The notes beneath the pieces are model-generated. The model made no database searches, had not been told where the DNA came from, and saw nothing but the letters and a program-made list of their open reading frames with translations. Positions 8,133-16,397 of a DNA stretch of 64,000 nt are shown piece by piece. Position 1 is the stretch's first letter. Each line of letters begins with the position of its first letter. Position numbers and translations under genes: made by a program. This stretch comes from CATOSP01 sp965205385 (GTDB lineage: Bacteria > Chloroflexota > Dehalococcoidia > Lucifugimonadales > UBA3495), in NCBI GenBank assembly GCA_965205385.1, contig CBDBGS010000006.1, positions 434,001 to 498,000 on the forward strand, given 5' to 3'.

Positions 8133-8927
8133 TTGACCACCGGCAAACGGAACGGACGTTCATTGACTACCGACGATAACCCCGAGGATATCCCAGAACA
8201 TGGCCCCGAAGATTTGCGCCAGGCGGCGGCGGATTTCCGCGTGCTTTATTACGGCCACGACGCAGACCCCGGTCCGCCACCCGCCATGGCCGAGCTTGCC
8301 CCGGAAGTAATGGACCTGGTGGACCAGGTTGTCTATGGAGAGATTTACAACCGCCCCGGACTCAACCTGCAAACGCGTAGCCTCTGCACCATCGCCGCGA
8401 TTACAGTCTTGGGACACAGCCCTCAACTCCTTCGCCGCCACATTCAGGGCGCGTTGAACATCGGTGTTTCCAAAGAGGAGATTACCGAGGCCATCGCTCA
8501 GATGGTGTTCTACGGAGGGATGCCCGCGGCGGTGAACGCGTTCCGGGTGGCCAAGGAGACCTTCGACGAGCTTGGCGGTTTCCAGCCCCCTCCCCCTCCG
8601 CCACAAGCGCCTCAGCGGGTGGTCCCCGGCGGCCCTCCCGTGTCGGGAATCCAGAATAGGAGCGCCAACGATGAAGCTAGGATTCATCGGAACCGGCAAC
8701 ATGGGCAATCCGATGGCGGCCAACCTGATCCGGGCCGGCCACCAACTAACAGTCCACGACCTGCGCCGGGAGGCCGCAACCAACCTCCTCGAGATGGGCG
8801 CAGAGTGGGCGGACAGCCCCAGAGACGCGGTCCCGGGCAACGAGGTGGTGTTCACTTCCCTTCCCGTCCCCCGGGACGTCGAGGTGGTGCTCCTGGGCGA
8901 GGGCGGAATACTGGAAGGCGCAGGTGA
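8133..8927 (+). CDS. Carboxymuconolactone decarboxylase-family protein, 3' end probably frameshifted
   Basis: The first about 150 codons form a CMD-family domain: LNLQTRSLCTIAAITVLGHSPQLL, then ALNIGVSKEEITEAIAQMVFYGG. Such proteins are small decarboxylase or AhpD-like oxidoreductases; the AhpD-type CxxC is absent, so a decarboxylase-like role is more likely. After PPPPPP at about 8587 the frame runs 257 bases into the next gene as Arg/Gly/Pro-rich sequence. A one-base shift in the C-rich tract at 8585-8598 would instead end the protein at TAG 8657-8659, just before the next gene's ATG. The start (TTG 8133) is uncertain. Confidence 0.7.
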   Translation: MTTGKRNGRSLTTDDNPEDIPEHGPEDLRQAAADFRVLYYGHDADPGPPPAMAELAPEVMDLVDQVVYGEIYNRPGLNLQTRSLCTIAAITVLGHSPQLLRRHIQGALNIGVSKEEITEAIAQMVFYGGMPAAVNAFRVAKETFDELGGFQPPPPPPQAPQRVVPGGPPVSGIQNRSANDEARIHRNRQHGQSDGGQPDPGRPPTNSPRPAPGGRNQPPRDGRRVGGQPQRRGPGQRGGVHFPSRPPGRRGGAPGRGRNTGRRR

Positions 8928-9567
8928 AGGCTCGATCTACGTTGACCTCTCCACCAATTCTCCCACGGTAATACGCCGGCTCCACGAAGTTTGCGCGGCA
9001 AAGGGCATAAGCGTGCTGGATGCCCCGGTCAGCGGCGGGACATACGGCGCGGCTGCCGGGACTTTGGCCGTCATGGTGGGCGGGGAAGAGCGTGTGTTCA
9101 ACCAAGTGAAGCCGGCCCTCGACGCCGTTGGCAGCCACGTCGTCTACTGCGGCGACATCGGCAGCGGCTCGGTGTGCAAGATCTGCAACAATCTGCTCAG
9201 CATGGGTATTGGCGTATTGCTGTCCGAGGCCCTCACTATGGGGGTCAAGGCCGGTGTCGACCTGGCCGTGCTGGCCGACGTCATAGCCAACAGCTCCGGT
9301 AGCTGCCGGCGGCTTACTGAGAAATTCCCGCGTTTCCTGTTCCAAGGCAACTTCGAACCGGGATTTGCCACAGCCCTAGCCGCCAAGGACGTCCGCCTGG
9401 CCACGGACCTGGGCCGGGAGTATGGGATTCCCATGGACCTGGCCAACCTGGTGGACCAACGCCATGTCGAAGCCATGTTCCGGGGTTGGGGCGCGGAAGA
9501 TTCCGATGCCGTGGCCCGTATCCAGGAAGAAAAGGCCGGGGTGCAACTAAGGCTCAACGGCGTCTAG
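8671..9567 (+). CDS. NAD(P)-dependent beta-hydroxyacid dehydrogenase (3-HIBADH family)
   Basis: 298 codons. The start was set at ATG 8671, because the Rossmann motif GFIGTGNMGNPMA begins at residue 4 and an AGGAG lies 8-9 bases upstream; the longer frame upstream is not homologous. DAPVSGGTYGA (about residue 115) and the catalytic-Lys region GSVCKICNNLL (about residue 168; Lys, Asn) are present. Members oxidise 3-hydroxyisobutyrate, tartronate semialdehyde relatives or similar small beta-hydroxyacids. It probably forms an operon with the CMD-like gene. Confidence 0.9.
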   Translation: MKLGFIGTGNMGNPMAANLIRAGHQLTVHDLRREAATNLLEMGAEWADSPRDAVPGNEVVFTSLPVPRDVEVVLLGEGGILEGAGEGSIYVDLSTNSPTVIRRLHEVCAAKGISVLDAPVSGGTYGAAAGTLAVMVGGEERVFNQVKPALDAVGSHVVYCGDIGSGSVCKICNNLLSMGIGVLLSEALTMGVKAGVDLAVLADVIANSSGSCRRLTEKFPRFLFQGNFEPGFATALAAKDVRLATDLGREYGIPMDLANLVDQRHVEAMFRGWGAEDSDAVARIQEEKAGVQLRLNGV

Positions 9568-9991
9568 GCTCGCGGCTCTCCCAGCCCCCTCCAGACCGGT
9601 ACTACGGGTGCGGTCGCACGTCCTCAGATCTGCGGATTAACCCGGCCGAGGGTTGTCTCGACCGGAACCAGAGTCCTTCGATTCCCCACGCTTGGTCAAT
9701 TGATCGCCGGCATCCCGCCGCGCTGGGCTGTTCGTTTTTCCGGGATTGAGGGGATGCGGTAATTCCTGCGCCGGGTTGCACTCCTGGGGCTGAACATCTC
9801 TGGGTTCCCACTCTTGTGGGAATGACTGGTCTGGGCGAATGGAGGGAATTCCTTGTACGGTAAACAGCCGAAAGCCCGTGCAACCAGAGCTGACTTCAGT
9901 TGAACCAGACAATCCCCTGTGTTAGGATGACTTTGTTACCAAATTCACGAAGTTTTTCCTCCTAGTCCATCTGCGCTGAGGAGCCCCGGAA
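9568..9991. other. Intergenic region upstream of the nuoE-like gene
   Basis: No gene is supported. It contains a small hairpin of the dispersed palindromic type, TTCCCAC (9805-9811) and GTGGGAA (9816-9822) with a 4-base loop, flanked by GGG and TGAC as in the other copies. The promoter for the NADH module is at 9900-9928. Confidence 0.45.
9900..9928 (+). promoter_or_regulatory. Possible promoter for the nuoEFG-like operon
   Basis: TTGAAC, 17 bases, TAGGAT. The -35 matches 4-5 of 6 and the -10 matches 4 of 6 consensus positions. It sits about 65 bases before the nuoE-like ATG. Confidence 0.45.
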
Positions 9992-10453
9992 ATGGAAGGG
10001 CTAACACAGCGGATCACCAGGGCCATGCTCGGTCAGGAGCAGGCCACCATCACCATCCTCTCCACGCTGCTCGCCGTACAGGACGAGCTTGGCTATCTGC
10101 CCAAAGAGGGTATCGAGTCCGTCGCCCGGTTCACAGACTCCACCATCAACGACGTGTGGGCCGTGGCGTCGTTCTACCCCAATTTCCGTTTTGAGCCACC
10201 CTGCCTCCACCAGGTGGAAGTCTGCTGGGGCGCTTCGTGCCACCTGGTTGGCGCGATGCCGTTGATGGAAGCCGTGATGGACGCCTGCGGTCTGAAGGCC
10301 GAGGGAGACCGGGAAGACGGGCGGCTCTCGTTGCGGTTCAACACCTGTCTGGGGGCTTGCGCCCATGCCCCGGTCATGGCGATAGACCACCACCTCATAG
10401 GCCGCCAGACCCCCGATTCGGCGCGGCAGAAAGTCGCGCGACTGCTCCAATAG
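9992..10453 (+). CDS. nuoE: NuoE-like [2Fe-2S] subunit of a NADH-oxidising module
   Basis: 153 codons, normal for the 24-kDa subunit. The protein carries the thioredoxin-like [2Fe-2S] domain that takes part in electron transfer from NADH/FMN. The helical N-terminus (LLAVQDELGYLPKEGIESVA) is followed by VASFYPNFRFEPP and the cluster ligands CWGASC (C-x4-C) and CLGAC (C-x3-C). It is the first gene of a run of four on the same strand with nuoF-like and nuoG-like genes. The nuo operon at 52.4-63.7 kb lacks nuoE, nuoF and nuoG, so this may supply its input module. Confidence 0.9.
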   Translation: MEGLTQRITRAMLGQEQATITILSTLLAVQDELGYLPKEGIESVARFTDSTINDVWAVASFYPNFRFEPPCLHQVEVCWGASCHLVGAMPLMEAVMDACGLKAEGDREDGRLSLRFNTCLGACAHAPVMAIDHHLIGRQTPDSARQKVARLLQ

Positions 10454-10517
10454 AGCTGTCAGGACATTCACCGGGACCTTAACCAGAAGGGCTGTCATTT
10501 TATAGGCGGTAATTGGA

Positions 10518-12275
10518 ATGGCCGGTGATTTCGGAAACATATCCGCCGAGGCGGGGGATCGCTGGCAAGCGCTCACGGCTGGCGATGCCCCGTGGGTCCG
10601 CATTGGCTCCGCACTGTGCGGCCAGGCGGCAGGCTGCGACGCCGTCGTCCAATCCGTGGAAGGCGCCGTCTCCGCCACCGGCGCCGCGGCCCGGATCAGC
10701 CGGGTTGGCTGCATCGGTCTGTGTTACGCAGAGCCATTGTTGGACGTCCAGCTACCCGGCGGGCCAAGGGTCTTTTACGGGAACGTAACGCCGGAGACCG
10801 CGGCCGAGATCGTCCGGGAACACGTGGTCGGCGGCGTGCCCGTCGAGCGGCTGGCCCTCGGTTATCTAAAGGGGTCAGAAGGGGCGATTGCTCCACCCGC
10901 GTTGCCCGGCACGCTTCAAGACCTTGACTTTCACCCTCTGCGCGCGGTGGAGACCAAGATCGCCCTTCGCAACGCTGGCAACATCGACCCGAGCGATATC
11001 TATCAGTACGTCGCCAACGGCGGCTACCACGCCTTGCACCGCGCCCTGACCGAAATGGAACCGGCGGATACCCTGGAACAGGTCAACGCCTCCGGTCTGC
11101 GAGGAAGAGGCGGCGCGGCCTTTCCCACAGGCACCAAGTGGCGGTTCCTGGCGGGTTCAAATGCCCCGGTCAAGTACATCCTATGCAACTGTGAGGAAGG
11201 AGACCCCGGCGCGTTCAACGACAAGGCCATCGTGGAAAGCGACCCACACACCCTGATCGAGGGCATACTGCTCGCGGGCTACTCCACTGGGGCCAACGCC
11301 GGGTACATCTTCATCCGCCACGGTCATGACGGCCCCATCGACCGCGCCCGGGAAGCGCTGGCGCAGGCGCGGGAATTGGGGCTGGTCGGAGAGGACATCC
11401 TGGGAAGCGGGTTCAGCTTTGAGCTAGAAGTCGCCTTGACCGGAGACTCATACGTCGCGGGTGAAGAGAGCGCCTTGATGGAGGCCATCGAAGGAAGCCG
11501 TGCGATGCCCCGGTTCCGGCCCCCATTCCCGGCGCAATTCGGACTTTTCGGTAAGCCCACCAACATTAACAACGTCAAGACTCTCGCGTATGTTCCAGAA
11601 ATCATCGCCAGAGGCGGGGAATGGTTCGCCTCTATCGGCCACGAGCAGAGTAAAGGGACCGTGATCCTCTGCCTCACCGGCGACCTTCTATACACCGGCA
11701 TGATCGAAGTACCGCTGGGAATCAACTTGAAAGACGTGCTCTATCAGGCAGCGGGGGGAATTCCCGGCGGCAAAGCCCTCAAGTTGGTCCAGAGTGGCGG
11801 CCCCCTGGGCGGTGTGTTGGGCGCGGACAACGTGGACGTGGTCTTGGACTTCGAGATACTCCGGAATGCGGGGGCTATCCTCGGATCTGGCGGGATCATC
11901 GCCGCTGACGAGGATACCTGCGTGGTGGACCTCACCAGGGCTCTGATCGCGTTCTGCCAGTTCGAGTCCTGCGGAAAGTGCTTCCCATGCCGGATGGGCA
12001 TGAGCCACCTGTTGGAGGTGCTGGAGCGCATCTGCCGGCTGGAGGGTACGACCGAAGACCTGGGGCTTATGCGGCGAGTCGGGGAGAACATGCAGGCCGG
12101 GTCCCTCTGCGGACACGGACAATTGGGGTTCAACCCGGTGTCCTCCGCCCTCCGGTACTTCGGAGATGAGTTCGAGTCCCACATCGTGGGTCATACCTGC
12201 CCCACGGGAGTCTGTTTGAAATCCAGGTTTACACCTGCCCTGACCCGCAGATTCGCGGCCTCCCCGGTAGGCTGA
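10518..12275 (+). CDS. nuoF: NuoF-like FMN/NADH-binding subunit with extra N-terminal [2Fe-2S] domain
   Basis: 585 codons, longer than a typical complex I NuoF. Residues 1-125 form an additional thioredoxin-like [2Fe-2S] domain (CGQAAGC and GCIGLC), as in HydB/HndC and NAD-dependent formate dehydrogenase beta subunits. The core follows: GRGGAAFPTGTKW (FMN/NADH site), NCEEGDPGAFNDK, an SLBB region, and the [4Fe-4S] ligands CGKCFPCRMG with the distal Cys in GSLCGHG. The typical C-terminal ferredoxin domain of HydB is missing. It should oxidise NADH and pass electrons to the NuoE- and NuoG-like subunits. Confidence 0.93.
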   Translation: MAGDFGNISAEAGDRWQALTAGDAPWVRIGSALCGQAAGCDAVVQSVEGAVSATGAAARISRVGCIGLCYAEPLLDVQLPGGPRVFYGNVTPETAAEIVREHVVGGVPVERLALGYLKGSEGAIAPPALPGTLQDLDFHPLRAVETKIALRNAGNIDPSDIYQYVANGGYHALHRALTEMEPADTLEQVNASGLRGRGGAAFPTGTKWRFLAGSNAPVKYILCNCEEGDPGAFNDKAIVESDPHTLIEGILLAGYSTGANAGYIFIRHGHDGPIDRAREALAQARELGLVGEDILGSGFSFELEVALTGDSYVAGEESALMEAIEGSRAMPRFRPPFPAQFGLFGKPTNINNVKTLAYVPEIIARGGEWFASIGHEQSKGTVILCLTGDLLYTGMIEVPLGINLKDVLYQAAGGIPGGKALKLVQSGGPLGGVLGADNVDVVLDFEILRNAGAILGSGGIIAADEDTCVVDLTRALIAFCQFESCGKCFPCRMGMSHLLEVLERICRLEGTTEDLGLMRRVGENMQAGSLCGHGQLGFNPVSSALRYFGDEFESHIVGHTCPTGVCLKSRFTPALTRRFAASPVG

Positions 12276-12305
12276 CCACGATGACAACTGGCTGGAGAAC
12301 GAGGA

Positions 12306-15155
12306 ATGCCTGACGATATCACCATCTCCATCGATGGGGTCGAGATACAGACTCAACCGGGGAAGATGGTCTTGGAAGCCGCCATAGAGGCGGGAATATA
12401 CATCCCATACCTGTGCTATCACCCAGGTATGAAACCCTTTGCCGCCTGCCGCATGTGCGTCGTGGGGGTTGAGGGGGGCCGGGGATACCCAGCGGCTTGC
12501 GCCCTTCCGGTGGTGCCCGACATGAAGATACGCAACGACGATGCCGACGTGCGGCAGCTTCGTAGCTCGGTCATGGAGATGCTCATCGCCGAGCACCCAA
12601 ATGGCTGTCTGACCTGCCACCGGGTCGATATCTGCGGTCCCAGCGATGTTTGCCTGCGCCATGTTTCGGTAAACGACCGCTGCGTCACCTGTCCCAAGAA
12701 CGAGCGTTGCGAGTTGAAAGACACGGTGCGATTCCTTGGGATGAGCTTGGAATCGCCCCTGGAGTACAAATACCGCCAGATTCCCCTGGAGGTGAGCGAC
12801 CCCTTCTATGACCGGGACTACAACCTGTGCATCGTTTGTGGACGCTGTGTTCGCGCCTGCGAGGAGTTGAGGGGAGACGACGCCATCTGCTTTACCGAAC
12901 GGGGGGGCAGCGCGCTGGTCGGCACCTCCTTCGGTACGTCGCTGCTGGAGTCGGGGTGCGAATTCTGCGGGGCATGTATCGACGTCTGCCCTGTTGGGGC
13001 GCTGGTGGAACGTGAGCACAAGTGGGAGAAAGCCGCCCGTGTGGAACGGACCATCTGCCCTCATTGCCCTGTGGGATGCCAACTCAACCTTGAGATCAAT
13101 TCCCGAGACCAGTTTGTACGTTCCATTCCTGAGTTAAACTCTCCGGCCAACCGGGGACAGGCTTGCTTCAAGGGGAAGTTCGGCCTGGAATTCGTCAACA
13201 GCCGCGACCGGCTGAAACAGCCCTTGGTGCGCCGCGAAGGAATCTTGGAAGAAGTGACCTGGGACGAGGCGCTGGAGTATATATCCCGGAGGCTCCCGGA
13301 CTACTCCGGCGACGGTTTCGCGATTCTGACCTCGCCCAACAGCACCAACGAAGAGCATTACCTCGCCCAGAAATTCGCCCGGCTGGTGATGCACACCAAC
13401 AACGTGGACCAGACCTCCGACACCCAACCGATGCTGGTCGACGCCTTGGAAAGCTCCCTGGGATACCCCGCCGCAACCAACACGGTGTGGGACCTGGAAC
13501 AGGCGGGTTGCATCCTCGTGTTCAACTCCAATGTGACTGAAGAACACAACGTCGTGGGTGTCCCCATCAAACGGGCCGCCAGAAAAGACACCAAGTTGGT
13601 CGTAATAGACCCCAGGGAGGTCGAGCTGACTCGGTACGCGGACGTTTGGCTGCGTCCCGTCCCCGGCACGGAACTGCTGCTTCTCGGCGGGGTCTTGAGG
13701 TCTTTGATCGACCAGGGTCTGGAAAACACCGGTTGGCTGGAAGAGCGCTGCGAGAGTCCCGCAACCCTCTACTACGCGCTGCGTAACCTGGACATGGATG
13801 AGGTCTCCAGGGTGACCCATGTCAGCCTGGAGCGGATTTCCCAGGCGGCGCGGCTTTACGGTGAAGCGGACGCGGGAGCGATTGTTTACGCCCTGGACAA
13901 CGTCGTGGGGGGCCTACAAGAGGACTGCGTCCGGGCGTTAATAGACCTGTCGCTGATCACGGGCAACGTCGGCAGACCCGGTGCGGGACTGTACCCGATG
14001 CGGCAAGGGGCGAACGAGCAAGGGGCCTGGGACGTCGGCTGCATCCCCGACCGACTTCCAGGGTACAGGCAGGTTACGGACCCTGACGCCCGCCGCGAGG
14101 TTGAAACAGCCTGGGGCGGCGGCGTTCCGTCGGAACCTGGCCTGCGCCTATCTTGCATGTTGGACGCCGCAAGGGACGGACGAATCAAGGCCATGATGGT
14201 CATAGGTGACAGTCCCAACTTTACCAACGGAAAACTGGGCGATGGCCTTGGCGCGCTGTCCAACCTGGAATTCTTGGTGGTCCACGATACTTTCCTGGGA
14301 CGGGTGTCCGAGACAGCCGACGTGGTGCTGCCGAGAGTGAGCTTCGCGGAGAAGGACGGCTCCTTCACGAACCTGGAGCGGCGGATACAGCGCATCCGCC
14401 CAGCCCTGCGGGTCAAGGACACCGAAGCCCGGCCGGAAAGCTGGGTGATATGCGAGCTGGCAGACCGTTTGCAGGCCCAGGGGTTCAACTACCTCACCGC
14501 GGGCCAGGTAATGGAAGAGATAGCCAGCCTCACGCCCATCTACGGGGGAGTGTCCTCCCATCGGCTCGAAGAGGAGGGCAAACTGGTGCTGCGCACCAAC
14601 CTGGAGAGCCCTCAACCTACCCAGGTGCTCCACGCGGGAAAGGAATACTCCGGCATTCAGTGGCCCTGCCCGGCGGAAGAAGCTCCGAGTACGGGCGTCC
14701 TCTACGCGGATGGGTTTCCCCAGGGCAACGCGGTCTTGGAGACCCCCGAGTTCAGAACTGCCGAAGACGCCGGCGACATGGATTTCCCCTCCTGGCTGGT
14801 TCCCGGCAGGGTGCTGTTCAACCAGGGCAGGGAGATGGAGATCATCAAGGGGAAGCGCAACCAGATCCAGCGTGAAGACTGGGTGGAGATGAACCCAGCC
14901 ACGGCCACGGCCCTGGCGATGGAGGACGGTGACCTGGTGGAGGTCCATACGAGGAACGGAAATGACGGTACGACGTTAACCGGAACCGTCCACCTGAACG
15001 ACCTGGTTCCCCAGGGCGTGATTTCCACCACTTCGATTTTCGGTCAACTGGCTATCGCGATGCAAGAAAGCCAGGCTCCGGACCCCGCGTCCAACGTCGC
15101 TGGCCTGGACATACACCGTGCGGCAATCGTGAAGTTAACTCCTGCGGCGATCTGA
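12306..15155 (+). CDS. nuoG: NuoG/FdhA-like large iron-sulfur subunit, catalytic loop lost
   Basis: 949 codons. The N-terminus has [2Fe-2S] ligands C37, C48, C51, C65; then H-x3-C-x2-C-x5-C (HPNGCLTCHRVDIC); two ferredoxin-type clusters (CIVCGRCVRAC, CEFCGACIDVCP); and a molybdopterin-enzyme [4Fe-4S] motif CPHCPVGC. The molybdopterin fold follows, including GNVGRPGAGLYP and a C-terminal domain. In formate dehydrogenases TNNID is followed by CAR-x-(U/C)-H; here TNNVD (364-368) is followed by QTSDTQP, so the metal-ligating Cys/Sec is Gln374 and the adjacent His is Pro375. It is therefore unlikely to oxidise formate and more likely acts as the NuoG electron conduit. Confidence 0.88.
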   Translation: MPDDITISIDGVEIQTQPGKMVLEAAIEAGIYIPYLCYHPGMKPFAACRMCVVGVEGGRGYPAACALPVVPDMKIRNDDADVRQLRSSVMEMLIAEHPNGCLTCHRVDICGPSDVCLRHVSVNDRCVTCPKNERCELKDTVRFLGMSLESPLEYKYRQIPLEVSDPFYDRDYNLCIVCGRCVRACEELRGDDAICFTERGGSALVGTSFGTSLLESGCEFCGACIDVCPVGALVEREHKWEKAARVERTICPHCPVGCQLNLEINSRDQFVRSIPELNSPANRGQACFKGKFGLEFVNSRDRLKQPLVRREGILEEVTWDEALEYISRRLPDYSGDGFAILTSPNSTNEEHYLAQKFARLVMHTNNVDQTSDTQPMLVDALESSLGYPAATNTVWDLEQAGCILVFNSNVTEEHNVVGVPIKRAARKDTKLVVIDPREVELTRYADVWLRPVPGTELLLLGGVLRSLIDQGLENTGWLEERCESPATLYYALRNLDMDEVSRVTHVSLERISQAARLYGEADAGAIVYALDNVVGGLQEDCVRALIDLSLITGNVGRPGAGLYPMRQGANEQGAWDVGCIPDRLPGYRQVTDPDARREVETAWGGGVPSEPGLRLSCMLDAARDGRIKAMMVIGDSPNFTNGKLGDGLGALSNLEFLVVHDTFLGRVSETADVVLPRVSFAEKDGSFTNLERRIQRIRPALRVKDTEARPESWVICELADRLQAQGFNYLTAGQVMEEIASLTPIYGGVSSHRLEEEGKLVLRTNLESPQPTQVLHAGKEYSGIQWPCPAEEAPSTGVLYADGFPQGNAVLETPEFRTAEDAGDMDFPSWLVPGRVLFNQGREMEIIKGKRNQIQREDWVEMNPATATALAMEDGDLVEVHTRNGNDGTTLTGTVHLNDLVPQGVISTTSIFGQLAIAMQESQAPDPASNVAGLDIHRAAIVKLTPAAI

Positions 15156-15169
15156 AGGAGATTTGATCG

Positions 15170-15937
15170 ATGGTGAACCAGGGAACGCAGACCACTGCCC
15201 AGTCCCGGAAATCGCGGACCATCGCCAATCTGCCCCAGGCCAGGTTGGTGGAGCGCACCGACATCACCGATGATCTGATGGTGATTAAGCTCCAGCCCGA
15301 AATGGGCCAATACAACTTCAAAGCAGGCCAGTACTGCACGCTGGGCCTCCAGGACATCGAGCGCGCCTACTCCATCGTATCCGCCCCTTACGAGCCCTTT
15401 CTGGAAATCTTCGTCGAACTGGTCCCCGACGGAGAGTTAACCCCCCTCATGTGGGACATGAAGGTCGGCGACACCATGAGCCTCAGACCCCGGGCCAAGG
15501 GTCTGTTTACCATGGACCGGCGCGTCCATCACCACTTCATGGCGGCCACGGTCACAGGCGTAGCTCCCTCGCTGAGTATCCTTCGCCAATACCTCAAGGA
15601 CGAGGGCGAAGGTCACACGTTTTACGTTCTTCTGGGCGCCAGCTATTATGACGAACTGACTTATGACCGCGAATTGGCGCAGATGGCGGCTTCCCATCCA
15701 GACTTCATCAAATTCGTGCCGACAGTAAGCAGGCCCAACGAGGAACGCAACGCCGCGTGGGAAGGCGCCGGCGGCCGGGTCAACGCCATCTTCGAGCGGT
15801 ACCTCGAGGAATTCGACCCTCCCAGGGGCGACACCCTCATCTACGCATGTGGGCACCCGGGCATGATCGAGGATATCAATGAAAAGGTCTCCGCCCAGGG
15901 ATGGAAGTTCAAGGAAGAACGGTTCTGGAAGCAATAG
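15170..15937 (+). CDS. Ferredoxin-NADP reductase-like flavoprotein
   Basis: 255 codons; AAGGAG 9 bases before the ATG. The FAD-binding barrel has RAYSIVSAPYEP (RxYS motif, about residue 64) and the NAD(P) domain has TGVAPSLSILRQYL (about residue 127) and YACGHPGMIEDI (about residue 224). Bacterial FPR-type enzymes move electrons between NAD(P)H and ferredoxin or flavodoxin. It lies 14 bases after the NuoG-like gene, so it almost certainly belongs to the same operon and might connect that module to a ferredoxin pool. Substrate pairing is inference. Confidence 0.85.
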   Translation: MVNQGTQTTAQSRKSRTIANLPQARLVERTDITDDLMVIKLQPEMGQYNFKAGQYCTLGLQDIERAYSIVSAPYEPFLEIFVELVPDGELTPLMWDMKVGDTMSLRPRAKGLFTMDRRVHHHFMAATVTGVAPSLSILRQYLKDEGEGHTFYVLLGASYYDELTYDRELAQMAASHPDFIKFVPTVSRPNEERNAAWEGAGGRVNAIFERYLEEFDPPRGDTLIYACGHPGMIEDINEKVSAQGWKFKEERFWKQ

Positions 15938-15950
15938 TCGCCGTTTCGGC

Positions 15951-16310
15951 CCGTTGTGACTGTCCAGACTCGATGAGGCGGATTAGCCGAATCTCACATC
16001 GGTCATATCTGTGATAATCCTTTTATCATGTCCCGCCCCCGCAATCCGTCATTCCCCCGCAGGGAGACCTTTGCGTAACCTTCCGTGATTCCGGCGAAAG
16101 GGAGAATCCAGAGTGCGCCCAGATACGGGGGACGCCCTCACCCTAACCCTCTCCCGGAGTGAGAGGGGATTATTCAAAGGTCTCCGCAGGCGGGAATCCA
16201 GAAATGCCAATGATAGTGAAGGTCGCTGGTTGCAAAGGTTTCTGGATTCCGGGTCAAGCCCGGAATGACGACCTCAGAGTAGGAAGGACACATCAAGTCT
16301 GAACAGTTAC
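15951..16310. mobile_element. MITE-like element, copy A, with a nested palindromic insertion
   Basis: Terminal inverted repeats are at 15956-15975 (GTGACTGTCCAGACTCGATG) and 16291-16310 (reverse complement GTAACTGTTCAGACTTGATG). The 8-bp sequence GTTTCGGC occurs at 15943-15950 and again at 16311-16318, as expected of a target duplication; five extra bases lie between the left duplication and the repeat. No transposase is encoded. Relative to copy B (19692-19943) it carries about 120 extra bases bounded by an 11-bp perfect inverted repeat, GGAGACCTTTG (16063-16073) and CAAAGGTCTCC (16175-16185). Confidence 0.75.
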
Positions 16311-16397
16311 GTTTCGGCGAGTTGGGTATCCTATCCTGGATGACCGGAAACCTATCTGTCGCGTTGCTGCTTCTCGTGGACTGTGGGGTGCGGTAGA

